A DNA stretch of 64,000 nucleotides from Chloroflexota bacterium (lineage in GTDB: Bacteria > Chloroflexota > JAJPGV01): contig JAJPGV010000023.1 of NCBI GenBank assembly GCA_021325635.1, forward strand, positions 1-64,000. The letters are read 5' to 3'. Below, piece by piece: positions 24,484-33,711 of the stretch. The number at the start of each line of letters is the position of its first letter. The stretch's first letter is position 1. The notes beneath the pieces are model-generated. The model worked only from the letters and a program-made list of their open reading frames with translations. It had not been told where the DNA came from and made no database searches. The position numbers were made by a program, and so were the translations under genes.

Positions 24484-27400
24484 ATGGAATTGCCGTTTGC
24501 CACCCGTGGCTATCTCGATGCGCTCGCCGATCACGTCGTTGTGTTCGATGGGGCCATGGGCACGTCTATTCAGCGCTACAACCTCGGCGCCGAGGATTTC
24601 GGCGGCAAGCTGGGCTGCAACGACTACCTCACGCTCACCAAGCCGGAGGTCATCGAGGAGATCCACCAGAGCTTCCTGGAGGCGGGCGCCGAGGTGCTCG
24701 AAACGTGTACCTTCCAGGCGACGAGTCGGCGGCTGCGCGAATGGGGCATCGAAGACCGCACCTACGAGCTGAATTTCCAGGCCGCGCAGCTCGCCAGACG
24801 CCTGGCCGACCGCGCCGGTGGGCGCTTCGTGGCCGGATCGATGGGGCCGACCGGCATGCTGCCGTCGTCGTCGGATCCGGGACTGAGCGCCATCACCTTC
24901 CGCGAGCTGCAGGAGCTGTTCCGCGAGCAGGCGCAGGCCCTGATCGAGGGCGGCTGTGACTTGCTGCTGGTGGAGACCGCGCAGGACATGCTGGAGGTGA
25001 AGGCCGCCCTGTTCGGCATCCGGCAGGCCATGGAAGAATCCGGCAGGCGGATTCCCGTCCAGGCCCAGGTGACGCTGGACCTCACCGGGCGTATGCTGTT
25101 GGGCACTGACGTATCCGGTGCCCTGGCCACGCTGGAGCACCTGCCCTGCGACGTGGTGGGCCTCAACTGCTCGACCGGGCCGGAGCATATGCGCGAGCCC
25201 ATCCGCTACCTGTGCCAGAGCTCCACCAAGCCGGTGTCCTGCATTCCCAACGCCGGGCTGCCGGTGAACGATGGCTCGGGCGAAGCAGTCTACCTGCTGC
25301 AGCCTGAGCCCATGGCCAGAGACCTGAAGGACTTCGCGGTCGAGTTCGGCGTAAACGCGGTCGGCGGCTGCTGCGGCACCCGGCCCGAGCACATCCGCCA
25401 GGTGGCTGATGCCGTCCGCGGACTGAAGCCCCGCGCTCCGGTCGGCCGAAAGGGGCAGCCGAGGCCCGAGCCGCGGCTGGCCAGCGCCGTCCGAGCGGTG
25501 TCCCTGTGGCAGGAGCCGCGGCCGCTGATCATCGGCGAGCGGGTCAATACCCAGGGCAGCAGGCGAGTCAAACAGCTGCTGCTGACCGACGACTACGATG
25601 AGGTGGTCCAGATTGCCCGCGGCCAGGCCGACGACGGCGCGCACGCGCTCGATGTGTGCTGCGCGCTTACGGAGCGATCGGACGAGGCGGCGCAGATGCG
25701 CGAGCTGGTTCGGCGGCTGACCCCGGCGGTCGAGGCGCCGCTGGTCATCGACTCCACCGAGGCGGACGTGATCGAGGTGGCCCTGGAGAGCTATCCCGGC
25801 CGGCCGATCGTGAATTCGGTGCACCTGGGCGAGGAAGACCGGCTGCGCAAGGTCATGCCGCTGGTGAGGGACCACGGCGCCGCGGTGGTCGCCATGTGCA
25901 TTGACCAGGTGGGGATGGCCAAGACCGCCGCGCGAAAGCTCGAGGTGGCTCGCGCGATCCATCGGGTTGCGACTGAGGAGTACGGTCTGGCTTCCGAGGA
26001 TCTCATCTTCGATACCCTGACCTTCCCGCTGTCCACCGGGCAGGAGGACCTGATCGAGTCGGCCATCGAGACCATCGGCGCGATTCGCGAGATCAAGCGC
26101 GCGCTGCCTGGCGTGCTCACGGTCCTGGGGGTCAGCAACGTGTCCTTCGGGTTGGTGCCGCGCAGCCGGCCGGTGCTGAACTCGATGTTCCTGCATCACG
26201 CCTTGGCGGCGGGCCTCGACGCCGCCATCGTCCATCCGTCACACGTCTTGCCGGTCAGCGAGATCGCGGAGGAGCAGCGCGAGCTGGCGGAAGATCTGAT
26301 CTTCAATCGCCGGCCCGACGCCCTGCCGCGCTTCATCGCCTACTTCGAGAGTCAGTCGACCGGCAGGGCCGCTGCCGAAGCGCAGGCCGAGGCGGCGGCG
26401 GACGACTCCCTGCCGGCCGAGGAGCGCATCCACCTGCAGATCCTGCACCGCAAGAAGGCGGGCATCGAAGCGGCCATCGACGAGGCGCTGAGCCGCCATT
26501 CCCCGGTCGAGGTGCTGAACGAGGTGCTGCTGCCGGCGATGAAGCACGTGGGCGACCTGTTCGGCGCCGGCGAGCTGATCCTGCCCTACGTGCTGCAGTC
26601 GGCCGAGGTGATGAAGGCCGCAGTGGCCCACCTGGAGCAGTTCCTGGAGAAGCGAGAGGGTTACACCAAGGGCAAGGTGGTCCTGGCAACCGTCTTCGGC
26701 GACGTGCACGATATCGGCAAGAACCTGGTCGGGACGATTCTGTCCAACAACGGCTACACCGTGTTCGACCTGGGCAAGCAGGTGCCCATCAACCTGATCA
26801 TCGACAAGGCGGTCGAGGTGCAGGCCGACGCGATAGGCCTTTCGGCCCTGCTGGTCTCGACCTCCAAGCAGATGCCGCTGTGCGTGCAGGAGCTGCACCG
26901 CCGGGGGATGAACATTCCGGTGCTGGTAGGTGGCGCGGCCATCAATCCGCGCTTCGGCCACCGCATTCTGTTCGTCGAGGAGGGCCAGCCGTACGCCCCC
27001 GGCGTGTTCTACAACAAGGACGCCTTCGAAGGGCTGGCGGCCATGGACGCGCTCACCGACCCCGAGCGCCGCGAGGGCTTCGTGGCCGAGCGCAAGACGC
27101 AGGCGGCGCACTCGATTGAGGTCGAGGCCAAGCGAGAGGCGCTGCGCGACCAGGCTCCACGCGCTGGCCACAGCGCCGTCGAGCCGGTGGATCCGCCTGT
27201 CCCCCCCTTCTGGGGAGCGCGAGCTCTGGAGGACATCGATCTCGATGAGCTGCTGCAGATCGTCGACCGCAAGACACTGTTCTCGTTGCACTGGGGCGGC
27301 AGCAAGAAGCACGGCGCCGAGCGTGAGAAGCTCTTCAAGGAGGAGTTCGAGCCGCTGCTGGCCGATCTCTGGGCGGAATGCACGGGATCAGGTCTCATCC

Positions 27401-27915
27401 GGCCCTGGGCAGTGTACGGCTACTTCCATGCCCGTGCCGACGGAGACACGCTGGACGTGGAGGGCCGGCGCTTCGACTTCCCGCGGCAGCCGGCCAACGA
27501 ACGGCTGTGCTTGGCGGACTACTTCGGCCAGGACGACGTGGCCGCGCTGCAGTTCGTCACGGTGGGCGGCAGCGTGAGCCGCCGCATCGAAGAGCTGCAG
27601 GCGGAAGGCGAATACTCGCGCATGTACTTCCTGCACGGGCTGGGCGTCTCGACCGCTGAAGCGGTGGCCGAATACGTGCACCGCCACATCCAGCGCGAGC
27701 TGAACCTGCCGGCCGGACAGGGCAAGCGCTACAGCTGGGGCTACCCCGCCTGCCCCGACCTCGGCCAGCACCGCCTGGTATTCGACCTCCTGCCGGCACG
27801 GTCTCACCCGGACGTCGATCTGACCGAGGGCAACGAGCTCGTGCCCGAGCAATCTACCGCGGCGCTGGTGGTCCACCATCCCCAAGCGATCTACTTTGCG
27901 ATGCATGATGTGTAG
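24484..27915 (+). CDS. metH: Cobalamin-dependent methionine synthase
   Basis: MetH transfers a methyl group from methyltetrahydrofolate to homocysteine through cobalamin. All four modules are present in 1143 residues. The homocysteine/Zn domain has GLNCSTG and GGCCGTRPEHI. The pterin-binding domain shows IGERVNTQGSR and LIFDTLTFPLSTG. The cobalamin cap and Rossmann domains contain DVHDIGKNLVG, with the axial His. The C-terminal reactivation domain binds SAM (YSWGYPACPDLGQH). I saw no recognisable cobalamin or SAM riboswitch in the 197 nt upstream. metF follows 12 nt later. Confidence 0.95.
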   Translation: MELPFATRGYLDALADHVVVFDGAMGTSIQRYNLGAEDFGGKLGCNDYLTLTKPEVIEEIHQSFLEAGAEVLETCTFQATSRRLREWGIEDRTYELNFQAAQLARRLADRAGGRFVAGSMGPTGMLPSSSDPGLSAITFRELQELFREQAQALIEGGCDLLLVETAQDMLEVKAALFGIRQAMEESGRRIPVQAQVTLDLTGRMLLGTDVSGALATLEHLPCDVVGLNCSTGPEHMREPIRYLCQSSTKPVSCIPNAGLPVNDGSGEAVYLLQPEPMARDLKDFAVEFGVNAVGGCCGTRPEHIRQVADAVRGLKPRAPVGRKGQPRPEPRLASAVRAVSLWQEPRPLIIGERVNTQGSRRVKQLLLTDDYDEVVQIARGQADDGAHALDVCCALTERSDEAAQMRELVRRLTPAVEAPLVIDSTEADVIEVALESYPGRPIVNSVHLGEEDRLRKVMPLVRDHGAAVVAMCIDQVGMAKTAARKLEVARAIHRVATEEYGLASEDLIFDTLTFPLSTGQEDLIESAIETIGAIREIKRALPGVLTVLGVSNVSFGLVPRSRPVLNSMFLHHALAAGLDAAIVHPSHVLPVSEIAEEQRELAEDLIFNRRPDALPRFIAYFESQSTGRAAAEAQAEAAADDSLPAEERIHLQILHRKKAGIEAAIDEALSRHSPVEVLNEVLLPAMKHVGDLFGAGELILPYVLQSAEVMKAAVAHLEQFLEKREGYTKGKVVLATVFGDVHDIGKNLVGTILSNNGYTVFDLGKQVPINLIIDKAVEVQADAIGLSALLVSTSKQMPLCVQELHRRGMNIPVLVGGAAINPRFGHRILFVEEGQPYAPGVFYNKDAFEGLAAMDALTDPERREGFVAERKTQAAHSIEVEAKREALRDQAPRAGHSAVEPVDPPVPPFWGARALEDIDLDELLQIVDRKTLFSLHWGGSKKHGAEREKLFKEEFEPLLADLWAECTGSGLIRPWAVYGYFHARADGDTLDVEGRRFDFPRQPANERLCLADYFGQDDVAALQFVTVGGSVSRRIEELQAEGEYSRMYFLHGLGVSTAEAVAEYVHRHIQRELNLPAGQGKRYSWGYPACPDLGQHRLVFDLLPARSHPDVDLTEGNELVPEQSTAALVVHHPQAIYFAMHDV

Positions 27916-27927
27916 GGGCCAGAAGCT

Positions 27928-28806
27928 ATGAAGATCGTCGACGCGTTCGACGGAGGGCGGCCGGTGTTCTCGTTCGAGTTCTTCCCGCCCAAGACGCCGG
28001 AGGCGGTGGACCAGCTGTACCGGGTCATCGCCGAGGAGCTGCGACCGCTGCGGCCGACGTTCGTGTCGGTGACGTACGGCGCGGGCGGCAGCACCCGTGA
28101 GTTGACGGTGGACCTCGTGAGCAACATCAAGCGCGAGCTGGGCATCGAAGCCATGGCCCACCTCACCTGCGTGGGCCAGACCGCCGCCGAAATCTCGCAG
28201 GTGCTCGACCGGCTGCGTGCCGGGGGTATCGACAACGTCCTCACGCTGCGCGGCGATCCTCCGCGCGGCGAGACCACGTTCGTGAAGCCGGAGGGCGGCT
28301 TTGGGTTTGGCCAGGAGCTGGCGAGGTTCGTGCGCGCTCACTACGACTTCTGCCTGGGGGGTGGCTGCTACCCCGAGGTCCATCCCGAAGCGCCGGACGC
28401 TGAGACCGACCTGCGCCATCTCAAGGAGAAGGTCGATTCGGGCGTTCAATTCCTGATCACCCAGCTGTTCTTCGCACCGGCGGTGTACTTCGACTTCGTT
28501 GCCCGGGCGCGGGCCGCGGGCATCACCGTGCCCATCGTGCCGGGCATCATGCCGGTGACGAACCTGGCGCAGATCGAGCGCTTCACCAGCCTGTGCGGCG
28601 CATCGATCCCGGCGGTCCTGCGCTCTCGCCTGCAGGCGTGCCCGGAGCCCGACGTGCCAGCCGTAGGCGTTGACTGGGCGAGAGAGCAATGTAAGACGCT
28701 GCTGGATGGCGGCGCCCCCGGTATCCACTTCTACACGCTCAACCGCTCGCCCTCAACCCGAGCGATCCTGCGCAACCTGGGTCTCGCCGAGCAGGCCCAG
28801 CGCTGA
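27928..28806 (+). CDS. metF: 5,10-methylenetetrahydrofolate reductase
   Basis: This FAD-dependent TIM-barrel enzyme supplies methyltetrahydrofolate to MetH. The 292 residues contain FSFEFFPPKTPEA with the catalytic Glu, VSVTYGAGGSTRE, TLRGDPPRGE, a QLFF strand and VPGIMPVTN. Gene position right after metH makes a two-gene methionine operon. Confidence 0.95.
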   Translation: MKIVDAFDGGRPVFSFEFFPPKTPEAVDQLYRVIAEELRPLRPTFVSVTYGAGGSTRELTVDLVSNIKRELGIEAMAHLTCVGQTAAEISQVLDRLRAGGIDNVLTLRGDPPRGETTFVKPEGGFGFGQELARFVRAHYDFCLGGGCYPEVHPEAPDAETDLRHLKEKVDSGVQFLITQLFFAPAVYFDFVARARAAGITVPIVPGIMPVTNLAQIERFTSLCGASIPAVLRSRLQACPEPDVPAVGVDWAREQCKTLLDGGAPGIHFYTLNRSPSTRAILRNLGLAEQAQR

Positions 28807-28976
28807 ATTCCCCTTCGCGCCGGGTCAATCACGCTGCAAGCGCGTGGCGAACACAACTCTTGCTAGGATTCTCCGTCATGCAGGGCCGTCTGAGCCCTGC
28901 GCGTCCTACGTAGGCTCCGATCCAGGCCAGCAGCGGCGCTGGCTGATGGACCGATAACTCGCAGGGGAGGAATGAC

Positions 28977-30257
28977 ATGAAGGCATTCAGCAGGAGCAGC
29001 GGCGGATCCATCCTGGCTATCATCGCGGCCATTTCGCTGGTGGGCTGCGGCAGCGGAGCAGCGGCTCCATCAGCCGCTTCCAGCCCGCCCGCGTCCGCGG
29101 CGGCATCGGCCGCGTCAAAGCCGGCCCAGGCTTCTGCCTCGGCCGCGGCCCCAGCAAGCGCTTCAGCGGCGGCGTCCGCCAGCGCTTCCGGGACGGCCTA
29201 CGAGCTGGGGGCGGTCGTCTCTCAGACCGGGAGCATCAGCCAGCTCGGCATTGGCGAGGGCAATTCCGTCAAGATGCTGGTGGACCAGACGAACCAGAAG
29301 GGCGGCATCGATGGCCATCAGATCCACCTCACGCTGCTGGATGACGCCAGCACGCCCGACCAGGCGGTCAAGGCGGCGCGCCAGCTGCAGCAGCAGAAGG
29401 TAGCCGCCATCCTGGGCCCGACCATCGCCGCCGCCTGCAACGCTGTCGCGGCTCTGGCGGAGACGTCGGGGCCGGTGAACTACTGCTTCTCGCCCGGCAT
29501 CACGCCCAAGGACAACTCCTACATCTGGTCCTCCAGCGTGTCCACCCGCCTGCTGGCGCAGCGCATGATGGTTCACTGGAAGAGCCAGAACATCACCCGC
29601 ATCGGCTTGATCAGCACTACCGACGCCAGCGGGCAGGATGGGGCGAAGTCGGTCCGCGCCGCCGTGCAGGACACCGGAGGCACCATCGTGGCGGACGTGA
29701 GCTACGCCCCCGACGCCGTGGATGCAACCCCCCAGCTGGAGCAGATCCGGACCAGCAATCCGCAGGCGATCGTGGTCTGGTCCAGCGGCACGCCGGCTGG
29801 CGTAGCCTTCAAGGGCATCAGTCAGCTGGGTATCGACGTCCCGATGGCGACCACCAACGCTAACCTGGCCTACGCCTTCGTCAAGCGCATAGCCGACTAC
29901 ACCCCCAAGACGTTCCTCATTCCGGCCCCCCAGGATTTCTGGTGGGACCAGATCCCGGCCGGGTCGCCGCGCTACAACCTGGAGAAGGCCTTCCACGATG
30001 ACTACCAGAAGACCTACGGTGAGCCCCCGGATCTGGGGCCGTCGCTGGCCTACGACCCGACTCTGATCGTGCTCGATGCGCTCAAGCACGTTGGTTCCGA
30101 TCCGGCCAAGATCAAGACCTACATCGAGGGCTTGAAGGGCTTCGAGGGCGTGGAGGGGACGTACAGCTTCTCGCCGACCGATCACCGCGGCCTGACCCTC
30201 GACGACGTGGCGATGATCCAGGTCAAGAACGGCAGCTTCGTCTTCGCCGGCAAGTAG
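28977..30257 (+). CDS. ABC transporter substrate-binding lipoprotein (LivK type)
   Basis: This extracytoplasmic receptor of the branched-chain-amino-acid (HAAT) uptake class has 426 residues. A lipoprotein signal ends at LVGC (Cys about residue 24). An Ala/Ser-rich low-complexity linker of roughly 50 residues follows, and then the two-lobe binding domain. A strong GGGGAGG Shine-Dalgarno precedes the ATG. Permeases and ATPases follow in order, so the whole importer is here. The ligand may be an amino acid, amide or aromatic acid; the nearby amidohydrolase does not settle it. Confidence 0.88.
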   Translation: MKAFSRSSGGSILAIIAAISLVGCGSGAAAPSAASSPPASAAASAASKPAQASASAAAPASASAAASASASGTAYELGAVVSQTGSISQLGIGEGNSVKMLVDQTNQKGGIDGHQIHLTLLDDASTPDQAVKAARQLQQQKVAAILGPTIAAACNAVAALAETSGPVNYCFSPGITPKDNSYIWSSSVSTRLLAQRMMVHWKSQNITRIGLISTTDASGQDGAKSVRAAVQDTGGTIVADVSYAPDAVDATPQLEQIRTSNPQAIVVWSSGTPAGVAFKGISQLGIDVPMATTNANLAYAFVKRIADYTPKTFLIPAPQDFWWDQIPAGSPRYNLEKAFHDDYQKTYGEPPDLGPSLAYDPTLIVLDALKHVGSDPAKIKTYIEGLKGFEGVEGTYSFSPTDHRGLTLDDVAMIQVKNGSFVFAGK

Positions 30258-30269
30258 GGATTTGCCGGC

Positions 30270-31133
30270 ATGCAGGTGCTGGTTGGCGGGCTGACGGTAG
30301 GGGCGGTTTACGCCCTGGTCGCTCTGGGAATGTCGCTGATCTTCTCGATCAGCGGCGTCATCAACCTGGCTCAAGGCGGGTTTGTCGTGCTGGCCGCGCT
30401 CCTGGCCGTTGCCCTGCAGGGGCACCTTGGCCTACCGCTGGCAGCCGACTTGGCGCTGGTGATTGCGATCATGGTCGTGCTGCTGGCGGCGGTCGAGCGG
30501 GTAGTCGTCCGCCCGGCGGTGCACCGCGGGAACAACGAGCGGGTGCTGCTGGTGACGGTCGGCCTGCTCCAGGCCACCGGCGGGCTGCTGCTCGTGGCCT
30601 GGGGCAACCTGCCGTACACCATGCGGCCGTTCAATGGCACCCAGTCCCTGCACGTCGCCGGCGCGTCGGTCCCGACCCAAACGTTGTGGGTGCTGGGAGC
30701 CCTGGTGCTGGCCGTCCTCGGCTTGTGGTGGCTCCTCAACCGGACCGACATCGGCCTGACGCTGCGGGCAACCGCGGCCAAGCCCGACGCGGCCAGGCTG
30801 ATGGGCGTCGACGTGGACCGCATGCGGCTCATCAGTTTCAGCGTCTCCGGCTTTATGGCGGCGCTGGCCGGCGTGACCATCATCCCGCTGACCTTTGCCG
30901 GCTATGACACCACCACTCCGTACGCCGTCAACGGCTTCATCGCGGCCGTGCTGGGTGGTCTCGGCCGGCTGTGGGGCGCGGTCGCCGGCGGACTGATCCT
31001 AGGCCTGCTCAACGCGCTGTTCGGCCGTTTCCTGTCCGGAACGCTGGCGCAGGTCGTGGCCATCGGGATCCTGATCCTGGTCCTGCTCGTACGCCCGACC
31101 GGTTTGTTCGGCGCGAGCGAGTCTCGCCGGTAA
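30270..31133 (+). CDS. livH: Branched-chain amino acid-type ABC permease (LivH)
   Basis: This 287-residue integral membrane permease has about eight helices. MSLIFSISGVINLAQGGFVVL at the N-terminus and the late GFIAAVLGGLGRLWGAVAGG are LivH hallmarks. It lies 12 nt after the binding-protein gene. It pairs with the LivM-like permease that follows. Confidence 0.88.
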   Translation: MQVLVGGLTVGAVYALVALGMSLIFSISGVINLAQGGFVVLAALLAVALQGHLGLPLAADLALVIAIMVVLLAAVERVVVRPAVHRGNNERVLLVTVGLLQATGGLLLVAWGNLPYTMRPFNGTQSLHVAGASVPTQTLWVLGALVLAVLGLWWLLNRTDIGLTLRATAAKPDAARLMGVDVDRMRLISFSVSGFMAALAGVTIIPLTFAGYDTTTPYAVNGFIAAVLGGLGRLWGAVAGGLILGLLNALFGRFLSGTLAQVVAIGILILVLLVRPTGLFGASESRR

Positions 31134-31141
31134 GCGCCGCG

Positions 31142-32119
31142 CTGGCCTCGACCAAATCCCGGGCCGGGTCCGAGCAGGCGCTGTCAGTCGCCCTTCGTGC
31201 GCTGCTCATCCTGGCGGTCCTGGCCGTTCCCGTGGCCGTTCCCCGCTGGGCCAACTTCCTGGTGATCGCCGGCGTGTTCTACCTGGTTGTGCTCGGTCTC
31301 GACGTCCTCATGGGCCAAACCGGCCAGGTCTCGCTGGGGCAGACGACGTTCATGGCCCTGGGGGCATACGGCGGTGGGCTGTTGAGCTTGAAGGTGGGCT
31401 GGCCGACGGCGGCCGCCGCTGTGGCTGCCCTCGCCGCCTCGATCGTGCTGGCCGTTGCCCTCGGCAAGACCCTGCTGCGGCTGCGAGGCTATTACCTGGC
31501 GCTCGCGACCCTTGGCCTGGCCGTCATCACGCAGGGCCTGGCCACCAGCCTGGTGGACGTTACCGGTGGGCCCTCCGGCCTGGTTGGCATTCCCAACCTG
31601 ACCATTGGTCCGCTGACCTTCGCCGACGATACCAGCAACTACTACCTGGTCGCCGTGCTGTGCATTGCGGCCTGCTGGTTCTCGCGCAATCTGACCCGCT
31701 CCCAGACCGGCCGTGCGCTGGCGGCCATCGCCGCCGACCAGACGGCCGCGGCGATGCTGGGCGTGGACCCAGCAGCCTACAAGACGCGGGCATTCGTCCT
31801 CTCGGCGGCGTATGCTTCGGTGGCCGGCAGCGTTTACGCGTACTACTTTCGGTTCTTTTCCCCGGACATGGTCGGCGTGGTGGTGGCCTTCAGCCTGGTG
31901 GTCATGCTGGGGCTGGGCGGCAGCCGATCGCTGATCGGGCCCCTGCTGGGTGTGCTGCTGCTGCAGCTCATTCCGCAGGGTGGGCAGCGGATCGCGATCT
32001 TCGAGCCGCTGATTGCCGGCATCATCCTCATCGTCGTCATGACTTACCTACCCACCGGGCTATGGGGCGGCATCCGCCAGCTGCCCTGGGCGCTGCGGCG
32101 GGCGATGACGTCGCGATGA
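31142..32119 (+). CDS. livM: Branched-chain amino acid-type ABC permease (LivM)
   Basis: This is the second permease of the importer, with about 9-10 helices. Diagnostic segments are LDVLMGQTGQVSLGQTTFMALGAY and, near the end, VVMLGLGGSRSLIGPLLG. The start is a problem: the first GTG after the livH stop (31232) would remove helix 1 (ALLILAVLAVPVAVP), while the only earlier one (30971) lies deep inside livH. I place the start tentatively at CTG 31142, just after livH. The stop overlaps livG as ATGA. Confidence 0.78.
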   Translation: MASTKSRAGSEQALSVALRALLILAVLAVPVAVPRWANFLVIAGVFYLVVLGLDVLMGQTGQVSLGQTTFMALGAYGGGLLSLKVGWPTAAAAVAALAASIVLAVALGKTLLRLRGYYLALATLGLAVITQGLATSLVDVTGGPSGLVGIPNLTIGPLTFADDTSNYYLVAVLCIAACWFSRNLTRSQTGRALAAIAADQTAAAMLGVDPAAYKTRAFVLSAAYASVAGSVYAYYFRFFSPDMVGVVVAFSLVVMLGLGGSRSLIGPLLGVLLLQLIPQGGQRIAIFEPLIAGIILIVVMTYLPTGLWGGIRQLPWALRRAMTSR

Positions 32120-32880
32120 CCGAGCCGCTGCTGCGGGCCGATGGCCTCAGCCGATCCTTCGGCGGCGTGCAGGCGCTGTCGGAGGTGTCCTTCGCCGTTC
32201 TGCCGGGGCAGATCCGGGCCATCATCGGCCCTAATGGGGCGGGAAAGACCACGCTGCTCGACGTGCTGACCGGCTTCACCCCGGCCGACGCCGGCCAGGC
32301 CTACCTGGATGGTCAGCCGATCCTCGGTCTGCCTCCTCATCGGCTGCCCGGCATGGGCCTCATGCGCACCTTCCAAACCGCCAGGCTGATTCCCACGCTC
32401 ACCGTCCGGGAAAACGTCATGCTGGGCGGCCATCACCTCACCCGATCGCGCTTCCTTGCCCACGGCCTGGGCTTGCCGGTGGCGCGGCGAGAGGAACGGG
32501 CGCTGCGGGCCAGGGCGGATGAGATCCTGCGCTTCCTCGAGCTGGAGCGGCTGGCCGAGAGCCCGGCGGCTGCGCTGCCGGCCGGTCTCCAGCGGCTGGC
32601 CGAGGTTGGCCGGGCGCTTGCCGCCGGGCCTCGGCTGCTGCTGTTGGATGAGCCGGCCGCCGGCCTCAACGACAGCGAGACGCTCGAGCTGGCCTCGGTG
32701 CTGAAGGCGGTGCGCGGGAAGGGCGTGACGGTGGTCCTGATCGAGCACAACGTGAACCTGGTGATGAGCGTCAGCGACGCCGTGCTGGTGCTCAGCGCGG
32801 GGATGGTTATTGCGGATGCCCTGCCCGAGCAGGTGCAGCGCGATCCGGTCGTGCAGGCGGCCTACCTGGGGGACAGGTAG
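32116..32880 (+). CDS. livG: ABC transporter ATP-binding protein (LivG)
   Basis: This is one of the two ATPases of the importer (254 residues). Walker A is GPNGAGKTTLL, Walker B is LLLLDEPAAGLN, and the switch His is in VLIEHNV. The signature reads LPAGLQRLAEVGRALA, so the usual LSGGQ is degenerate, as is common in LivG. ATG 32116 overlaps the livM stop, and livF begins directly after the stop. Confidence 0.9.
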   Translation: MTEPLLRADGLSRSFGGVQALSEVSFAVLPGQIRAIIGPNGAGKTTLLDVLTGFTPADAGQAYLDGQPILGLPPHRLPGMGLMRTFQTARLIPTLTVRENVMLGGHHLTRSRFLAHGLGLPVARREERALRARADEILRFLELERLAESPAAALPAGLQRLAEVGRALAAGPRLLLLDEPAAGLNDSETLELASVLKAVRGKGVTVVLIEHNVNLVMSVSDAVLVLSAGMVIADALPEQVQRDPVVQAAYLGDR

Positions 32881-33666
32881 GTGGACCTGGTCGTTTCCGG
32901 ACTGAGAGCCGGTTACGGCGCGGTAACCGTGCTGCGCGACATCTCGCTGGAGGTCACGGCGGGCCGGATCGTGACCCTGGTCGGGCCCAACGGAGCGGGC
33001 AAGTCGACGCTGCTGCGCTGCCTGTCCGGCCTGCACCGTCCGTGGAAGGGCTCGGTCCGCCTCGATGGCGCGGAGGTTGCCGGCCTGCCTGCTCATCGAG
33101 TGGCGCGCATGGGGCTGGCGCTGGTGCCGGAGGGACGCCAGCTGTTCAGCGATCTGACGGTCGAGGAGAACTTGAGGATGGGATTGCACGGCTGCGTGCC
33201 GCGCGGCCAGCATGAGGAAATAGCCCGGCGGCTGGGGCAGGTCTATGACCTGTTTCCAGTCCTGCGCGAGTTTGCCCGGCGCCGCGCGGGCGCGCTGTCC
33301 GGGGGACAGCAGCAGATGCTGGCCATTGGCCGCGCCCTGGTTCGTGAGCCCAAGGTGCTGATGCTGGACGAGCCTTCACTCGGCCTGGCACCGAAGCTGG
33401 TGAGCGAGATCTTCGATCGCCTGGAAGACCTTCGGGCGATTGGCACGGCCGTCCTGCTGGTGGAGCAGAATGCAGCGGCGGCATTGCGCGTCGCCGACCA
33501 GGGATGCGTGATGGATACCGGGCAGCTCAGCCCTCCGCGGCCCGCGGCCGAGCTGCTGGCCGACGAGCACGTGGGCCGCGCCTACCTCGGCGCCGGCGCA
33601 AGCGCGATCGATCGTGCCCCAGCCTCGAACGTGCCCGACCTCATGGGCCGTCCCCTTTTCCCGTAG
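32881..33666 (+). CDS. livF: ABC transporter ATP-binding protein (LivF)
   Basis: This second ATPase (261 residues) carries GPNGAGKSTLL, a canonical LSGGQQQMLAIGRAL signature, Walker B VLMLDEPSLGLAP and LLVEQNA. GTG 32881 directly abuts the livG TAG. It closes the five-gene importer operon that starts at 28977. Confidence 0.9.
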   Translation: MDLVVSGLRAGYGAVTVLRDISLEVTAGRIVTLVGPNGAGKSTLLRCLSGLHRPWKGSVRLDGAEVAGLPAHRVARMGLALVPEGRQLFSDLTVEENLRMGLHGCVPRGQHEEIARRLGQVYDLFPVLREFARRRAGALSGGQQQMLAIGRALVREPKVLMLDEPSLGLAPKLVSEIFDRLEDLRAIGTAVLLVEQNAAAALRVADQGCVMDTGQLSPPRPAAELLADEHVGRAYLGAGASAIDRAPASNVPDLMGRPLFP

Positions 33667-33687
33667 TCCGCGCTCGACGCCGAGCCG

Positions 33688-33711
33688 GGATCGGCGGAAC
33701 GGTCCCGATCC
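33688..33711. terminator. Hairpin between convergent livF and amidohydrolase genes
   Basis: GGATCGG (33688-33694) pairs with CCGATCC (33705-33711) across a 10-nt loop. There is no U-tract on either strand, so this is at best a weak or factor-assisted bidirectional terminator. Confidence 0.3.
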
